A stretch of 64,000 nucleotides of DNA from Acidobacteriota bacterium (GTDB taxonomy: Bacteria > Acidobacteriota > Blastocatellia > Pyrinomonadales > Pyrinomonadaceae). Shown here one piece after another: positions 1 through 9,078 of the stretch; the first letter of the stretch is position 1; each line of letters begins with the position of its first letter. The stretch spans positions 137,697 through 201,696 of the forward strand of contig QHXR01000003.1 in NCBI GenBank assembly GCA_003223025.1. The letters are read 5' to 3'. Under the pieces are notes generated by a model that searched no databases, had not been told where the DNA came from, and saw nothing but the letters and a program-made list of their open reading frames with translations. A program made the position numbers and the translations under genes.

Positions 1-52
1 TCTTCGGTCTCGAACCAGACTGCTTATTATTCGACTCCATCTCTTTCGCCAT
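1..52 (-). CDS. Start of a protein running off the left edge (partial)
   Basis: A reverse-strand ATG at 52 opens a frame that continues to the window edge (begins MAKEMESNNKQSG). It is preceded by GAGGTGAAGA, a credible Shine-Dalgarno sequence about 5 nt upstream. Only 17 codons are visible, so no function can be given. The hydrophilic N-terminus argues against a signal peptide. A terminator hairpin for the upstream gene lies between it and the next minus-strand gene, so it probably has its own promoter. Confidence 0.4.
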   Translation of the reverse strand, partial: MAKEMESNNKQSGSRPK

Positions 53-74
53 TCTTCACCTCGATCAAGACAAG

Positions 75-97
75 AAAAGGCGATGTCAGCCATCGCC
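75..97 (-). terminator. Intrinsic terminator after the small basic protein
   Basis: On the minus strand, GGCGATG and CATCGCC form a 7-bp stem around a 5-nt loop, followed by TTTTCTTG. It lies 36 bp after the stop codon of the gene at 133-330, the position expected for its terminator. Confidence 0.6.
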
Positions 98-132
98 CTT
101 GTTAAATGTTTTATGCGGCTCGATTATCAGGG

Positions 133-330
133 CTATGACTTCTTAGCACCTTTTCGTCCCGAACCGCCGGGATTTTTTCCACCGCCGTCCTGCTTGTTTA
201 CCGTCGCCCAGGCCCGGCTCTCAGCTTCTTTCTTCGAGACACCCTTCTTCTCGTAACCTTCTTCAATGTGTTCTGCTTTTCGTTCCTGCTTCGATGTGTA
301 TTTGCTCGTTCCGTCCTTACGTGTCGGCAT
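133..330 (-). CDS. Small basic Lys/Gly-rich protein (often labelled 'plasmid stabilization protein')
   Basis: This is a 65-residue, highly charged protein starting MPTRKDGTSKYTSKQERKA. It has a central helical stretch (ERKAEHIEEGYEKKGVSKKE) followed by ESRAWATVNKQDGGGKNPGGSGR. The pattern 'KAEHI..GY...G....A...AWATVNK..GGG..SG' is shared by a widespread family of small bacterial proteins whose usual label is not backed by function. The start at 330 is preferred over an upstream in-frame ATG at 429 because AAGGAGG lies 9 nt before it. There is no signal peptide or membrane segment. The composition would suit nucleic-acid binding, but that is inference. Confidence 0.75.
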   Translation of the reverse strand: MPTRKDGTSKYTSKQERKAEHIEEGYEKKGVSKKEAESRAWATVNKQDGGGKNPGGSGRKGAKKS

Positions 331-349
331 ACGAATATTCCTCCTTGAT

Positions 350-571
350 CTAGAAAATACCGGCCGCTCGAACCGGCCTATGGTTCCGAGCACGGAAGTA
401 GATGTCTCGCGCTCGAACGTAGATGTCATTCGATACTCGAAATTCGGTCTGACGCACGTGGTTGCGCTGGATGACCGTTTCGGTTTCGGTAACCGCCGTA
501 GTGTCGGTGATGGACAACACTATCGGACAGTCGTGGCTGTTCAGCCTCTTGATATATTTCGTTAGCATCAT
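350..571 (-). CDS. Doubtful small hypothetical protein
   Basis: This is a 73-codon frame with tandem ATGs at 571 and 568, preceded by GGGGAG about 6 nt upstream. It would lie just upstream of, and co-directional with, the small basic protein gene. The translation (MMLTKYIKRLNSHDCPIVLS...) has no recognisable domain and an Arg-rich tail typical of spurious frames. The 331-720 stretch otherwise holds only a possible phoH promoter. Listed because of its ribosome binding site; it may equally be a leader region. Confidence 0.2.
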   Translation of the reverse strand: MMLTKYIKRLNSHDCPIVLSITDTTAVTETETVIQRNHVRQTEFRVSNDIYVRARDIYFRARNHRPVRAAGIF

Positions 572-686
572 TTCGTTCTCCCCGGTTACTAACCCTTATG
601 TAATGTTTTCGAACTGGTGCTGACAGAAATGCAATCACCATGCCATCAAGGATCGACGTCAAAACGTCCGATTTCTTGCCGAAGTA

Positions 687-715
687 TTGACAGCCGAAAC
701 CCGTTCTAGTAGCGT
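687..715 (+). promoter_or_regulatory. Possible sigma70-type promoter for phoH-ybeY
   Basis: A perfect -35 hexamer TTGACA (687-692) is followed after 17 nt by TAGCGT, a weak -10. If used, transcription would start near 722, so the GTG at 721 could not be the phoH start and the TTG at 757 would be favoured. Confidence 0.35.
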
Positions 716-756
716 AACTGGTGACGCGAAAATCGCTGTTTATTGGACGACAAAAT

Positions 757-1743
757 TTGAGCAATCTCCGCAAACTCGAGCTGCCGCCGCAAGGTCTTAA
801 CACGCTGTTCGGCGTACAGGATCAAAACATCAAATATCTTGAATCTCTTCTCGACGTGAGCATTGGCGCGCGAGGGAATGAGCTGCTAATCGACGGCGAT
901 CCGCGCGACATCGAGACGGTCGAAAAGATCCTTCGGGAGTTTGGCGAGCTGTTCGCCGAGGGGAATACATTCACCGACAAAGAGCTCCGCGACGCATTCA
1001 AGCAGATCGCAGAGGATCGGGCCTACAGTCTCAAAGATTATTTTCTAAAGGCCCGCTTCAATCCCTCGGGAAAGAAGCAGGTCGCACCGAAGACAGCCAA
1101 TCAGAGAAAATATCTGGATGCGATCGCATCAAACGATCTCGTTTTTGGAATCGGAGTGGCCGGAACGGGAAAGAGTTTCCTGGCTGTAGCGATGGCGGTC
1201 GATGCCCTGTTCAAAAAGCAGGTCAGCCGCATCATCCTGACGCGTCCGGCCGTAGAAGCCGGCGAGCGTCTCGGTTTCTTGCCCGGCGATCTTCAGGAAA
1301 AAGTTGATCCTTATCTGCGACCGCTCTATGATGCCCTGTTCGATCTCGTCGACGGCGAACGTGTAACGAAGATGCTCGAGAAACGAATCATCGAGATCGC
1401 TCCGCTCGCGTTCATGCGCGGCCGAACTTTGGCAGACGCATTCATCATTCTTGACGAGGCTCAGAACACGACCAGCGAGCAGATGAAGATGTTCCTGACA
1501 CGCATCGGCTTCGGTTCGAAAGCGGTCGTCACCGGCGACACGACGCAGATCGATCTACCTCGCGGACAGAGGAGCGGACTCAAGGAAGCGGAGATAGTGC
1601 TCGCCGGTCTCGAAGAGATAGAGTTCGTCTACTTCAACGACAAAGACGTCGTCCGTCATAAACTCGTGCAGATGATCGTGAAGGCATACGAGAATCAGTC
1701 CGAAAACGATGGACGCGAGGACGCAAATGCCGCTCGTCGTTAA
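757..1743 (+). CDS. phoH: PhoH-like P-loop ATPase
   Basis: Cytoplasmic ATPase of the PhoH/YbeZ family, which works with the endoribonuclease YbeY in 16S rRNA maturation and RNA metabolism (family knowledge). An N-terminal KH-like segment ([17 protein letters not shown]...) precedes the RecA-like core. Walker A is GVAGTGKS (about residues 133-140) and Walker B is FIILDEAQN (229-237). At 328 residues it is of normal length. The start is uncertain. TTG 757 gives the family-like N-terminus and has GGA 9 nt upstream; GTG 721 would add 12 residues but overlaps a possible promoter. The 3' end overlaps ybeY by 17 nt, a conserved pairing that indicates translational coupling. Confidence 0.95.
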   Translation: MSNLRKLELPPQGLNTLFGVQDQNIKYLESLLDVSIGARGNELLIDGDPRDIETVEKILREFGELFAEGNTFTDKELRDAFKQIAEDRAYSLKDYFLKARFNPSGKKQVAPKTANQRKYLDAIASNDLVFGIGVAGTGKSFLAVAMAVDALFKKQVSRIILTRPAVEAGERLGFLPGDLQEKVDPYLRPLYDALFDLVDGERVTKMLEKRIIEIAPLAFMRGRTLADAFIILDEAQNTTSEQMKMFLTRIGFGSKAVVTGDTTQIDLPRGQRSGLKEAEIVLAGLEEIEFVYFNDKDVVRHKLVQMIVKAYENQSENDGREDANAARR

Positions 1744-2152
1744 TCTCCAGCGAAAGATAAAACTTGATACATCGGTTGTAAAGAAATTCGTTTCGACTTT
1801 GCCAACCAAGATCGATGAAGCTGACGGCCGTGATTTTGCGATTGCATTCGTTTCAGATCGTCGAATGAAGGAGCTAAATGGATTCTTTCGTGGCAAAGAT
1901 TCCACCACCGACGTTCTTTCTTTCCCGCACGAACCCGACGAATTCGACAACGAGAATACAAATCTCGGCGACATCGTCATCTCAGTCGAGCAAGCGGAGC
2001 GGCAAGCGAAGGAAAACAAACTCACGCTCGAGAACGAGATCAAGCAGCTCATCCTTCACGGACTTTTACATCTCTGCGGATTCGATCACGAGACCGACGA
2101 CGGCGAGATGAATAAACGCGAGCTCGCCTTAAGAAAGAAGCTCGGTATCTAA
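1727..2152 (+). CDS. ybeY: Endoribonuclease YbeY (16S rRNA maturation)
   Basis: Zinc-dependent endoribonuclease involved in 16S rRNA 3'-end maturation and ribosome quality control. The family signature is present as [11 protein letters not shown] at residues 111-121, giving the H-x3-H-x5-H zinc site. [10 protein letters not shown], also typical of YbeY, lies upstream of it. The start at ATG 1727 is preferred over ATG 1709 because GAGG sits 6 nt before it. The product of 141 residues is the usual length. It overlaps the end of phoH, its functional partner. Confidence 0.95.
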   Translation: MPLVVNLQRKIKLDTSVVKKFVSTLPTKIDEADGRDFAIAFVSDRRMKELNGFFRGKDSTTDVLSFPHEPDEFDNENTNLGDIVISVEQAERQAKENKLTLENEIKQLILHGLLHLCGFDHETDDGEMNKRELALRKKLGI

Positions 2153-2251
2153 CGTGAGCAAAACATCACGCCCCACAGCCGTTGCAGAAGGTTTCTGTTC
2201 ACCTCTTCTGTGCTCTGTGGCAATTCCCTTACGTGTGGCAAAATTCTCTTA

Positions 2252-3799
2252 ATGCCCGAATCTCAGAAAACCGCCGAGCCGTGTGTCATGGTCATCTTCG
2301 GTGCCACCGGAGATCTCACAAAACGAAAACTCTTCCCGGCACTTTACAACCTCGCACGATCAAAATTCCTTCCCGGTAATTTCGCGATCGTCGGCGTCGG
2401 GCGCCAGGAGATGACGACCGAGGAATTCCAGCAGCAGATGCATGACAACCTGAAGGAATTCGCCGGAGCGAACCCCGACGGAGAACTGCTGCAATGGTTT
2501 TGCAGCCGGACCTCTTACACGGGCGGCGACTTCGATGACGACAAAAAACTTTTTCATGACCTGAAGGAACTTCTCGCCGAGGTTTGTGCAAAGCATGACA
2601 TCCCCGAAAACTTTTTCTATTACATGGCGATCCCGCCCGATCTTTTCGCGACGGTTGCAAAAAAAATCGTAAAGAACGGTCTCGGGCGCGAAGAGGACGG
2701 ACATTGGCGACGCTTCATTTTTGAAAAACCGTTCGGCCGCGATCTCAAGTCCGCGAAGAAACTAAATGCAGATCTGTTGGCGATCCTTAAGGAACGTCAG
2801 ATCTATCGCATCGATCACTACCTCGGCAAGGAAACCGTTCAGAACATTTTGGTATTTCGTTTCGGCAATAGCATTTTCGAACCGATCTGGAATCGCAACT
2901 TTGTCGATCACGTTCAGATCACGGTCGCTGAAAAACTCGGCGTCGAGCAGCGCGGTGGATATTACGATACCGCGGGCGCTCTGCGTGACATGATCCCGAA
3001 TCATCTCTTCCAACTCGTGACTCTGACTGCAATGGAGCCGCCGGTCTCGTTCGAGGCCGACGCAGTCCGTGACGAACAAGCGAAGATCCTCGCCGCGATC
3101 CAACCTTTCTCGCCGGAAGATTCTCTTCATTGCGTTGTTCGCGGACAGTACGGACCGGGCGAGATCGACGGAAAGAAAGTCCCGGGTTATCGCGATGAGG
3201 AAAAGGTCGCGAGGTCGTCAAATACGGAAACGTATGCGGCGATGAAACTTTCGATCGACAATTGGCGGTGGGCCGATGTTCCCTTCTATCTCCGCACCGG
3301 AAAGCGAATGTCGGAAAAGCATTCGAGCATCATCATCCAATTCAAGAAGGCTCCGTTCGTGTTATTCCGTGACACGCCCGTCGATCGCCTTCGGACAAAT
3401 CGTATCGAGATCCACATCCAACCCGACGAAGGAATCACGCTGCACTTCGGAGCGAAGATCCCGGGACCGGTCGTGAAACTCGGCGCGGTCGATATGGATT
3501 TCAACTACGTCGAGCATTTCGGCGAGCAGCTCAGCACGGGTTACGAACGCCTGCTTTACGATTGCATGATCGGCGACGCTACGCTGTTCCAGCGTGCCGA
3601 TATGGTTGAGGCGAGTTGGGAGATTGTCTCGCCGATACTCGATGTCTGGTCCGCGATCCCGGCTCGGAACTTTCCGAATTACGAGTCAGGCTCCTGGGGG
3701 CCACACGAAGCAGACGAGCTCCTTGAAAGGGAGGGACGAAGTTGGAAAAATCCGACGAGCGAAACAAGTGCGACAGATCTCGATAAGCGAAAATCTTGA
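2252..3799 (+). CDS. zwf: Glucose-6-phosphate 1-dehydrogenase
   Basis: Oxidises glucose 6-phosphate to 6-phosphogluconolactone with NAD(P)+, the first step of the oxidative pentose phosphate pathway. The 515-residue product carries the nucleotide-binding motif [13 protein letters not shown] (G17, G20, D21) and the active-site signature RIDHYLGKE (residues 186-194) with the catalytic His in DHYLGK. The conserved C-terminal substrate and cofactor regions are present. ATG 2252 gives the family N-terminus but has no clear Shine-Dalgarno. The 3' end overlaps the lactonase gene, so the two enzymes catalysing consecutive steps are probably co-translated. Confidence 0.97.
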   Translation: MPESQKTAEPCVMVIFGATGDLTKRKLFPALYNLARSKFLPGNFAIVGVGRQEMTTEEFQQQMHDNLKEFAGANPDGELLQWFCSRTSYTGGDFDDDKKLFHDLKELLAEVCAKHDIPENFFYYMAIPPDLFATVAKKIVKNGLGREEDGHWRRFIFEKPFGRDLKSAKKLNADLLAILKERQIYRIDHYLGKETVQNILVFRFGNSIFEPIWNRNFVDHVQITVAEKLGVEQRGGYYDTAGALRDMIPNHLFQLVTLTAMEPPVSFEADAVRDEQAKILAAIQPFSPEDSLHCVVRGQYGPGEIDGKKVPGYRDEEKVARSSNTETYAAMKLSIDNWRWADVPFYLRTGKRMSEKHSSIIIQFKKAPFVLFRDTPVDRLRTNRIEIHIQPDEGITLHFGAKIPGPVVKLGAVDMDFNYVEHFGEQLSTGYERLLYDCMIGDATLFQRADMVEASWEIVSPILDVWSAIPARNFPNYESGSWGPHEADELLEREGRSWKNPTSETSATDLDKRKS

Positions 3800-4502
3800 A
3801 GAGTTGAGCGTTATGGCGTCCGGTCTTTTTGTTCGGATCGCCAATGAGGCGATCAGCGCCCGCGGATCCTTTTCTGTCGCCTTGGCCGGCGGCTCAACGC
3901 CGCGCCATTTGTATTCGCTGCTCTCGTCGACCGATTACAATTCAAAAGTGGAATGGAGCCGAGTCGAGTTTTTCTTCGGCGACGAACGGCATGTCCCGCC
4001 CGATTCCGATCAAAGCAATTATCGAATGGCGAAAGAGACTTTGCTCGATCCGCTGAATATCTCATCCAATCAAATTCATCGATGGCAGAGCGAGCGAGCG
4101 AATGCTGCTGATGCAGCCGACGATTATGAGACCGGGTTGAAAGCCTGGTTCGATAGATCCGGACGCCCGATCGATCTCGTACTGCTCGGGCTTGGCGACG
4201 ATGCTCACACCGCCTCCTTGTTTCCCCAAACTCCGGGGCTTCTTGAGATCGAACGGTTGGCTGTTGCGAACTGGGTCGAGAAACTGAATTCCTTTCGACT
4301 CACCCTGACATTCTCCGCGATCAACGGAGCAACGAATGTAATGTTTGTGGTCGCGGGTAATGAAAAGGCCGAGGCCGTAAGAAAAGTACTCGAGGGCGAG
4401 TTTCGTCCGGACGATTTTCCGGCTCAGTTTGTAAATCCCGAGAGTGGGAATCTTTTTTGGATGCTGGATAGGGCGGCGGCGAGCTTGTTGAGGAATGAAT
4501 GA
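3768..4502 (+). CDS. pgl: 6-phosphogluconolactonase
   Basis: Hydrolyses 6-phosphogluconolactone made by the overlapping zwf. Family blocks are clear: [10 protein letters not shown] (about residues 36-45), [20 protein letters not shown], and [15 protein letters not shown], whose His is the catalytic residue of the GHTASLFP block (here Ala replaces the usual Gly before it). The start is inferred. GTG 3768 gives 244 residues and a beta strand resembling known N-termini, overlapping zwf by 32 nt. TTG 3804 and ATG 3813 are alternatives that would trim the first strand. No gene lies in 4503-4613. Confidence 0.92.
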   Translation: MRQISISENLEELSVMASGLFVRIANEAISARGSFSVALAGGSTPRHLYSLLSSTDYNSKVEWSRVEFFFGDERHVPPDSDQSNYRMAKETLLDPLNISSNQIHRWQSERANAADAADDYETGLKAWFDRSGRPIDLVLLGLGDDAHTASLFPQTPGLLEIERLAVANWVEKLNSFRLTLTFSAINGATNVMFVVAGNEKAEAVRKVLEGEFRPDDFPAQFVNPESGNLFWMLDRAAASLLRNE

Positions 4503-4613
4503 CTCCGTCCTCGCTCCTACCGGAGCGAAGACCACGCGGTTGAATTGATCTCTACGGAACCACACGTTTGCAATTTCATCTCACCGAAACGTAACATTAA
4601 AACTCGTTAGCCT

Positions 4614-5933
4614 ATGGAGATCGAGATACTTCTCGCTGCGGTTATCCTCATCGCCATGATCTTTCTGGCGACTGTCGATCTGGCCTTTTCGCATCTATCA
4701 GATGTCGGCCTTAGACGCCTCGCGTCCGAATCCGACGACTCACAAAATTCGCGCACCGCACTTTTTCTACGAGAGATCCTCGAATATCGCCCTCGTTTTC
4801 GACTGGCTCTTTCTTCGACAATACAGGTCCTACTGATCTCATTTGCCGTTCTCACGACTGTTATCGGAACTGAACTTGGATTGACGGGGTGGCGTCTCGT
4901 CTCTTTCGCTCTGGTGATCGGACTCGTCGCAACGGTCGTCATCCGGCAGATTTTTCCGCGTCTGATCACTCGAAATAATCCCGAAAAGAAATTCTTGTCG
5001 CTGCTGCCGATCGTCCGTCCGCTTTATAGATTCGTATATGCGGTGACCGCGCCCTTCACTCCGAAAGCGAAATCGAAGGAGCAACAAAAGCTCGAAGCCA
5101 CGGCCGCTCCGGATGCACCCGACGACAAGTCTGACGACAACGACGAAGACTTCCAGGCGTTGATGGAAGTCGGCGAGGCGGAAGGCATCATCGAAGAGAA
5201 GGAACGCGAACTGATCGAGTCGATGGTCGAGTTTAGCGAGACTCGCGCGGGTGAGATCATGACTCCGCGAACCGAGATCTGTGCTTTGCCGATCGAGAGC
5301 ACGGTCCGTCATGCCCGGAACATGATGACGGAAGAAAAATATTCGCGCCTGCCTGTCTACCGCGACAGCATCGACAATGTCGAAGGTGTGATCTACGTTC
5401 GCGATCTGCTTCAAGCATGGGCTGACGGAAAAGAGAACGAACCGATCGAAGGGCTCATTCGAGACGCGTACTTCGTCCCCGAAACGAAAACTGCGTCCGA
5501 GCTCCTTAAGAGCATGCAGGTCAATCATGTTCAGATCGCGATCGTGATCGATGAGTACGGCGGTGTTGCCGGGATCGTCACCGTCGAAGACATTGTCGAA
5601 GAGATCGTCGGCGAGATCGAAGACGAAGACACTGAGGACGAAGAGATAATTGAGATCATCGAAGGCGAAGATGGTTACTGGGACGTTCTCGGTTCGACGG
5701 ACATCGATAAGATCGAGAGGCTCTTTGACGTCGAGCTCGAAGACGACGAATACACGACCGTCGCGGGCATGATCACAAGCGAAGCGGGCTACGTTCCCAA
5801 GACCGGTGAAACGCTGACTCTTCGCGGTCTCGAAGCGCGAATCTTACGTGCTGATGAGAAAAAGGTAGGCCTCGTTCGACTGCGTAAATTCGAGGATGAG
5901 TCCGCTGCGGACATCCATTCGACTCAAGCGTAG
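4614..5933 (+). CDS. HlyC/CorC family membrane protein (CNNM + CBS pair)
   Basis: A 439-residue protein with an N-terminal CNNM/DUF21-type membrane region (hydrophobic segments at about residues 3-22, 68-85 and 92-112). An acidic, Ala/Pro-rich linker follows. A CBS pair begins near GEIMTPRTE (213-221) and includes VIDEYGGVAGIVTVEDIVEEIVGEI. The CorC_HlyC domain (DGYWDVLGSTDIDKIERLF...) is C-terminal. Family members are linked to Mg2+/Co2+ efflux or divalent-cation homeostasis, and CBS pairs bind adenosine nucleotides. The specific substrate cannot be read from the sequence. Confidence 0.92.
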   Translation: MEIEILLAAVILIAMIFLATVDLAFSHLSDVGLRRLASESDDSQNSRTALFLREILEYRPRFRLALSSTIQVLLISFAVLTTVIGTELGLTGWRLVSFALVIGLVATVVIRQIFPRLITRNNPEKKFLSLLPIVRPLYRFVYAVTAPFTPKAKSKEQQKLEATAAPDAPDDKSDDNDEDFQALMEVGEAEGIIEEKERELIESMVEFSETRAGEIMTPRTEICALPIESTVRHARNMMTEEKYSRLPVYRDSIDNVEGVIYVRDLLQAWADGKENEPIEGLIRDAYFVPETKTASELLKSMQVNHVQIAIVIDEYGGVAGIVTVEDIVEEIVGEIEDEDTEDEEIIEIIEGEDGYWDVLGSTDIDKIERLFDVELEDDEYTTVAGMITSEAGYVPKTGETLTLRGLEARILRADEKKVGLVRLRKFEDESAADIHSTQA

Positions 5934-5984
5934 GCAACTTCTCTGTTATAATTCACCCAAATTTCACTCTGGAGGTACAACACA

Positions 5985-6644
5985 ATGGCGATCCGTCTGG
6001 GAGACGAAGCACCGGATTTTACTGCCGAAACTACCGAAGGCACTATCAATTTTCACGAATGGCTTGGTGATAGTTGGGGAATTCTTTTCTCGCATCCGAA
6101 AGATTACACACCGGTCTGCACGACCGAATTGGGTATGGCGGCAAGAATGAAGCCGGACTTCGACAAGCGAAACGTGAAGATGATCGGGCTCAGTGTAGAT
6201 CCTGTCGATTCGCATGCGGGATGGGCGAAGGACATCGAAGAGACTCAAGGCACCGCGCTGAACTTCCCCGTCATAGCAGATTCCGATAAAAAAGTTGCCG
6301 ATCTTTACGATATGATCCATCCGAACGCGAGCGACACCTTTACCGTGCGATCGGTTTATGTCGTCGGACCGGATAAGAAAGTTAAGTTAATGCTGACGTA
6401 TCCGGCTAGTACCGGACGAAACTTCGATGAGTTGCTACGCGTGATCGATTCGCTTCAGCTTACTGCGAAGTACAGCGTCGCGACTCCGGTAAATTGGAAG
6501 GACGGCGACGACTGCATCATCGTTCCGGCCGTCACTGATGAGCAGGCGAAGGAGAAGTTCCCGGCGGGTTGGAAGACGATCAAGCCTTATCTCCGGGTCA
6601 CGCCTCAGCCGAATAAGGTGAAGGGTGAAGGCCAAAGCGCATAG
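5985..6644 (+). CDS. 1-Cys peroxiredoxin (Prx6 family)
   Basis: Thiol peroxidase reducing H2O2 and organic hydroperoxides in the cytoplasm. The peroxidatic cysteine is C45 in DYTPVCTTELG. The second conserved block with DGDDCIIVP near residue 180 is a Prx6 hallmark, and the extended C-terminal dimerisation arm (KPYLRVTPQPN) is present. Length 219 residues is standard. GGAGG lies 9 nt before ATG 5985 and a perfect TATAAT sits at 5947-5952. No convincing -35 was seen, so a separate promoter is possible but unproven. Confidence 0.95.
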   Translation: MAIRLGDEAPDFTAETTEGTINFHEWLGDSWGILFSHPKDYTPVCTTELGMAARMKPDFDKRNVKMIGLSVDPVDSHAGWAKDIEETQGTALNFPVIADSDKKVADLYDMIHPNASDTFTVRSVYVVGPDKKVKLMLTYPASTGRNFDELLRVIDSLQLTAKYSVATPVNWKDGDDCIIVPAVTDEQAKEKFPAGWKTIKPYLRVTPQPNKVKGEGQSA

Positions 6645-6663
6645 TCAAGCTTGGCAGACAATA

Positions 6664-6784
6664 GTCAGAACCGGGAGCGGTAGCGACCGGGTTTCCCTTT
6701 GAGCAGGCCGGATCTAGAGTTGGCGTGACATTGATTTTCGAGACGGTGCGGGGCGACCCGGTCGCTACCGCTCCCGGTTCTGAC
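6664..6784. repeat. 29-bp perfect inverted repeat with 63-bp loop
   Basis: Arms at 6664-6692 (begins GTCAGAACCGGGAGCGG) and 6756-6784 are exact reverse complements. The element fills the gap between the peroxiredoxin and the biotin carrier gene. It contains no reading frame and resembles a small non-autonomous palindromic element more than a terminator, because the loop is long and there is no U-tract. Confidence 0.85.
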
Positions 6785-6822
6785 TTCCGCCTCGAGGCTC
6801 CCCGTTTATCAACGACTTCAAA

Positions 6823-7317
6823 ATGAAACTCCACGCTGAGCTCGGTGACAACACACACGAAATAGAAATAAAACGCGAAGACGGAAAAGTTTTCGCCCGC
6901 GTCGATGATCGTGAATATGAACTCGAGGTCTCCGAGCCGGAGACTGGAGTCTATCTGCTCAAACACAACGGCAAGATCTTCGAAGCGTCGGTTCAGCCCG
7001 GGGACCTAACTCATGTTCGAATTGGTCAAGATGAACTCGAAATTAAACTGGTCGATCCAAGGCGACTTCGCGGCTCGGGCGTCGGTCACGAACACGGGGA
7101 CGGTCTCGCTGAAATAAAAACGGCGATGCCCGGAAAGGTTGTCAGCATCCTGCAAACTGTCGGAGCGACGGTTGAAAAAGGCGAAGGAATTTTGGTCGTC
7201 GAGGCGATGAAGATGCAGAACGAATTGAAATCGCCAAAGGCCGGTGTGATCAAGGAGATCCGGGTCACCGAAGGAGCCGCCGTCTCGGCGGGCGACATCC
7301 TTGCAACGATCGAGTAG
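6823..7317 (+). CDS. Biotin carboxyl carrier domain protein of an acyl-CoA carboxylase
   Basis: A 164-residue protein with an N-terminal beta-rich region of the kind joined to the carrier domain in acyl-CoA/pyruvate carboxylases. The C-terminal biotinyl-lipoyl domain has the EAMKMQNELKSP signature, with K130 as the predicted biotinylation site, and VTEGAAVSAGDILATIE closing the hammerhead. It would carry CO2 between a biotin carboxylase and a carboxyltransferase. Neither is encoded here, so the partner enzyme is unknown. The stop abuts the stop of the convergent DAHP synthase gene with no gap. Confidence 0.9.
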   Translation: MKLHAELGDNTHEIEIKREDGKVFARVDDREYELEVSEPETGVYLLKHNGKIFEASVQPGDLTHVRIGQDELEIKLVDPRRLRGSGVGHEHGDGLAEIKTAMPGKVVSILQTVGATVEKGEGILVVEAMKMQNELKSPKAGVIKEIRVTEGAAVSAGDILATIE

Positions 7318-8190
7318 TTACATCACCAGCGCCGAAACATTCGAAACGACTGACTTCATCGGCACACGCAACCCGCTCATCAACTCTGCGAAGTTTTCGA
7401 ACGTCAAAGACTGAGCTCCGTCGGACCACGCTTTCTCGGGTTCCGGATGGACTTCCACGATCACTCCGTCAGCGCCTATAGCCAGCGCCGCTCGCGCACA
7501 CGCCGGGATAATGCTTCGCTTCCCTGTCGCGTGAGACGGATCGACGACGACCGGAAGATGCGTGAGTTCCTTAGCGAGCGCGACTGCCGCAAGATCGAGC
7601 GTGTTTCGGAGACTGTTATCGAAAGTCTTTATTCCACGCTCGCATAGAACAACGTTCTCGTTCCCGCCGTGCAAAAGATACTCCGCAGCCGACAACCATT
7701 CCTTCACCGTCGCTGACGGCCCGCGTTTTAGTAGAATCGGCTTGCGGGTTCGTGCAAGTTTTTTTAGCAGCGCAAAGTTCTGCATATTCCGGGCTCCGAC
7801 TTGCAGCATGTCGGCATATTCGCAAACGATCGCGACGTCGTCCTCGCTCATGATCTCAGTCACGATCGGCATGTTCGCCGCGTCGCCCGCTTCGCGTAGT
7901 AACTGCAACCCTTCGACACCAAGGCCTTGGAAATCGTATGGCGATGTTCGCGGCTTGTAAGCTCCGCCGCGGAGAATGACTGCACCGAGCTCACGCACGG
8001 CAAGTGCGGTTGATGTCACCTGCTCGCTCGACTCTACCGAGCACGGTCCGGCCATCACCACAGCTTCGTCGCTTCCGATCGGCACATCACCTACCCAAAC
8101 GACCGTCGATTCCTCGGCTCTCCGCGTCACCAGAGATTCGGTCATGCTGCCATTCGATTTCGAATTCTTAATTACTCCTGCATCCAACAT
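7318..8190 (-). CDS. aroF: 3-deoxy-7-phosphoheptulonate (DAHP) synthase
   Basis: Condenses phosphoenolpyruvate and erythrose 4-phosphate in the first step of the shikimate pathway. The 290-residue product belongs to the short, KDO8P-synthase-like class (AroA-beta type). Motifs include [51 protein letters not shown] and [12 protein letters not shown]. It has no added ferredoxin-like or chorismate mutase regulatory domain. The last gene of the aromatic operon, 4 bp after the prephenate dehydratase-like gene, it should share the upstream Phe/Tyr attenuator. ATG 8190 has AGGA about 10 nt upstream; ATG 8145 is an alternative. Confidence 0.95.
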   Translation of the reverse strand: MLDAGVIKNSKSNGSMTESLVTRRAEESTVVWVGDVPIGSDEAVVMAGPCSVESSEQVTSTALAVRELGAVILRGGAYKPRTSPYDFQGLGVEGLQLLREAGDAANMPIVTEIMSEDDVAIVCEYADMLQVGARNMQNFALLKKLARTRKPILLKRGPSATVKEWLSAAEYLLHGGNENVVLCERGIKTFDNSLRNTLDLAAVALAKELTHLPVVVDPSHATGKRSIIPACARAALAIGADGVIVEVHPEPEKAWSDGAQSLTFENFAELMSGLRVPMKSVVSNVSALVM

Positions 8191-8194
8191 AAAA

Positions 8195-8737
8195 TTAATT
8201 TCCTATTACGTAAAAAACCGTCCAGTTATCGACGTCGTCCGCGATCGTTTCGAGAATGATATCTGCTCCGTACAACTCCGCCGCTCGCCGACTGCATATC
8301 GCCGCATTAGACTCGTCGCCATCGCGTACGACGTTCCTGATGCTCGACGCTGTATCGGCTCCGACTACCTGGCGAATATTCGGATGCTTTGTGAAAAACC
8401 GACGACATTGCTTCAACGCCTCGATGTGCGAGCGAACCGAAACGACGTCTTCGAACGATGCATAGGGAACTCCGGCCAAGACATGACGAACTCGAATCGG
8501 AAGCTTTTCGATGACGCGATTTCGATTCGTGCGGAGCAACTTCGAGGTAGCTGCGATTCGACCGACGATCTTGTTTTCGATCGGGATGACAGCGTGATCG
8601 GCATTACCTTCACGGACCGCCGCGAACGTCGCTTCGAAATTCGAACACTCGACGATGCTTGTGTCCTCGCCAAAAATGTTCGTTGCGGCCTCTTCGCTAT
8701 ACGACCCGCGAACGCCCTGTATCGCAACCCGGATCAT
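8195..8737 (-). CDS. pheA: Prephenate dehydratase-like protein lacking the ACT domain
   Basis: A 180-residue protein matching only the catalytic periplasmic-binding-like fold of prephenate dehydratase, which converts prephenate to phenylpyruvate for Phe synthesis. Recognisable blocks are [25 protein letters not shown] and ADTASSI. It ends directly after the last catalytic strand, so the Phe-sensing ACT domain is missing. Two signatures are altered: the PIENS block reads PIENK, and the TRF motif near the C-terminus reads TVF (DNWTVFYVI). Its start overlaps the chorismate mutase stop (ATGA), with GAGG 7 nt upstream. Placement supports a role in Phe synthesis; activity is uncertain. Confidence 0.85.
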   Translation of the reverse strand: MIRVAIQGVRGSYSEEAATNIFGEDTSIVECSNFEATFAAVREGNADHAVIPIENKIVGRIAATSKLLRTNRNRVIEKLPIRVRHVLAGVPYASFEDVVSVRSHIEALKQCRRFFTKHPNIRQVVGADTASSIRNVVRDGDESNAAICSRRAAELYGADIILETIADDVDNWTVFYVIGN

Positions 8738-9027
8738 TTCGATACCTCTTCCGTCGAGGTCGAAAGCAACACGCTCGTTTGTATCCGCCGCGATTCCTCT
8801 AGTACCTCGCGATAAATTCGCATCATCGATCCCGTATCGAACTCGCCGTTGTTGTCGCGAACGATCTTTCGAAGGACCATTTCTTCGCGGTCATGATCCA
8901 CAACGGGGAAACCGGCGAGAGTTTTTATCCGCCCGATCTGCCGCGCGATCGATGCTCTGCGGTTGAGCAACGCCACTATTTCGCTATCGATGTCGTCAAT
9001 TATTTTTCGGCTGTCTTCTAATCTCAT
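8734..9027 (-). CDS. aroQ: Chorismate mutase (AroQ type)
   Basis: A 97-residue all-helical chorismate mutase converting chorismate to prephenate. The AroQ pattern is visible: N-terminal RKIIDDIDSEIVALLNRRA, then IGRIKTLAG, then DHDREEMVLRKI, with Arg/Lys/Glu positions matching the known active site, and a C-terminal helix IYREVLEESRRIQ. It is the first structural gene of the aromatic operon. GGAG lies 6 nt before its ATG, immediately after the attenuator terminator's U-run. No regulatory domain is fused, so control appears to be mainly at transcription. Confidence 0.93.
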   Translation of the reverse strand: MRLEDSRKIIDDIDSEIVALLNRRASIARQIGRIKTLAGFPVVDHDREEMVLRKIVRDNNGEFDTGSMMRIYREVLEESRRIQTSVLLSTSTEEVSK

Positions 9028-9037
9028 TTGTTACTCC

Positions 9038-9078
9038 AAAAACAAAAAAGCCGTGAACTTTTCAGTTACACGGCTTTT
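9038..9078 (-). terminator. Attenuator terminator (3:4 hairpin) before aroQ
   Basis: On the minus strand AAAAGCCGTG (9069-9078) pairs with CACGGCTTTT (9046-9055) across a 13-nt loop, followed by the U-rich run TTTTTTGTTTTT (9038-9049). It lies between a Phe/Tyr-rich leader peptide and aroQ, 11 nt from the aroQ start, so it can only act by premature termination of the operon transcript. Confidence 0.9.

Noticed and set aside
266-565. 99-codon plus-strand frame near the left end
   Set aside because: Overlaps the small basic protein gene on the other strand, lacks a ribosome binding site and has no family pattern.
4839-5528. 229-codon antisense frame inside the CorC-type gene
   Set aside because: Shadow of a gene with CBS motifs. 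Long antisense frames are common here because of the TCG/CGA-rich codon usage.
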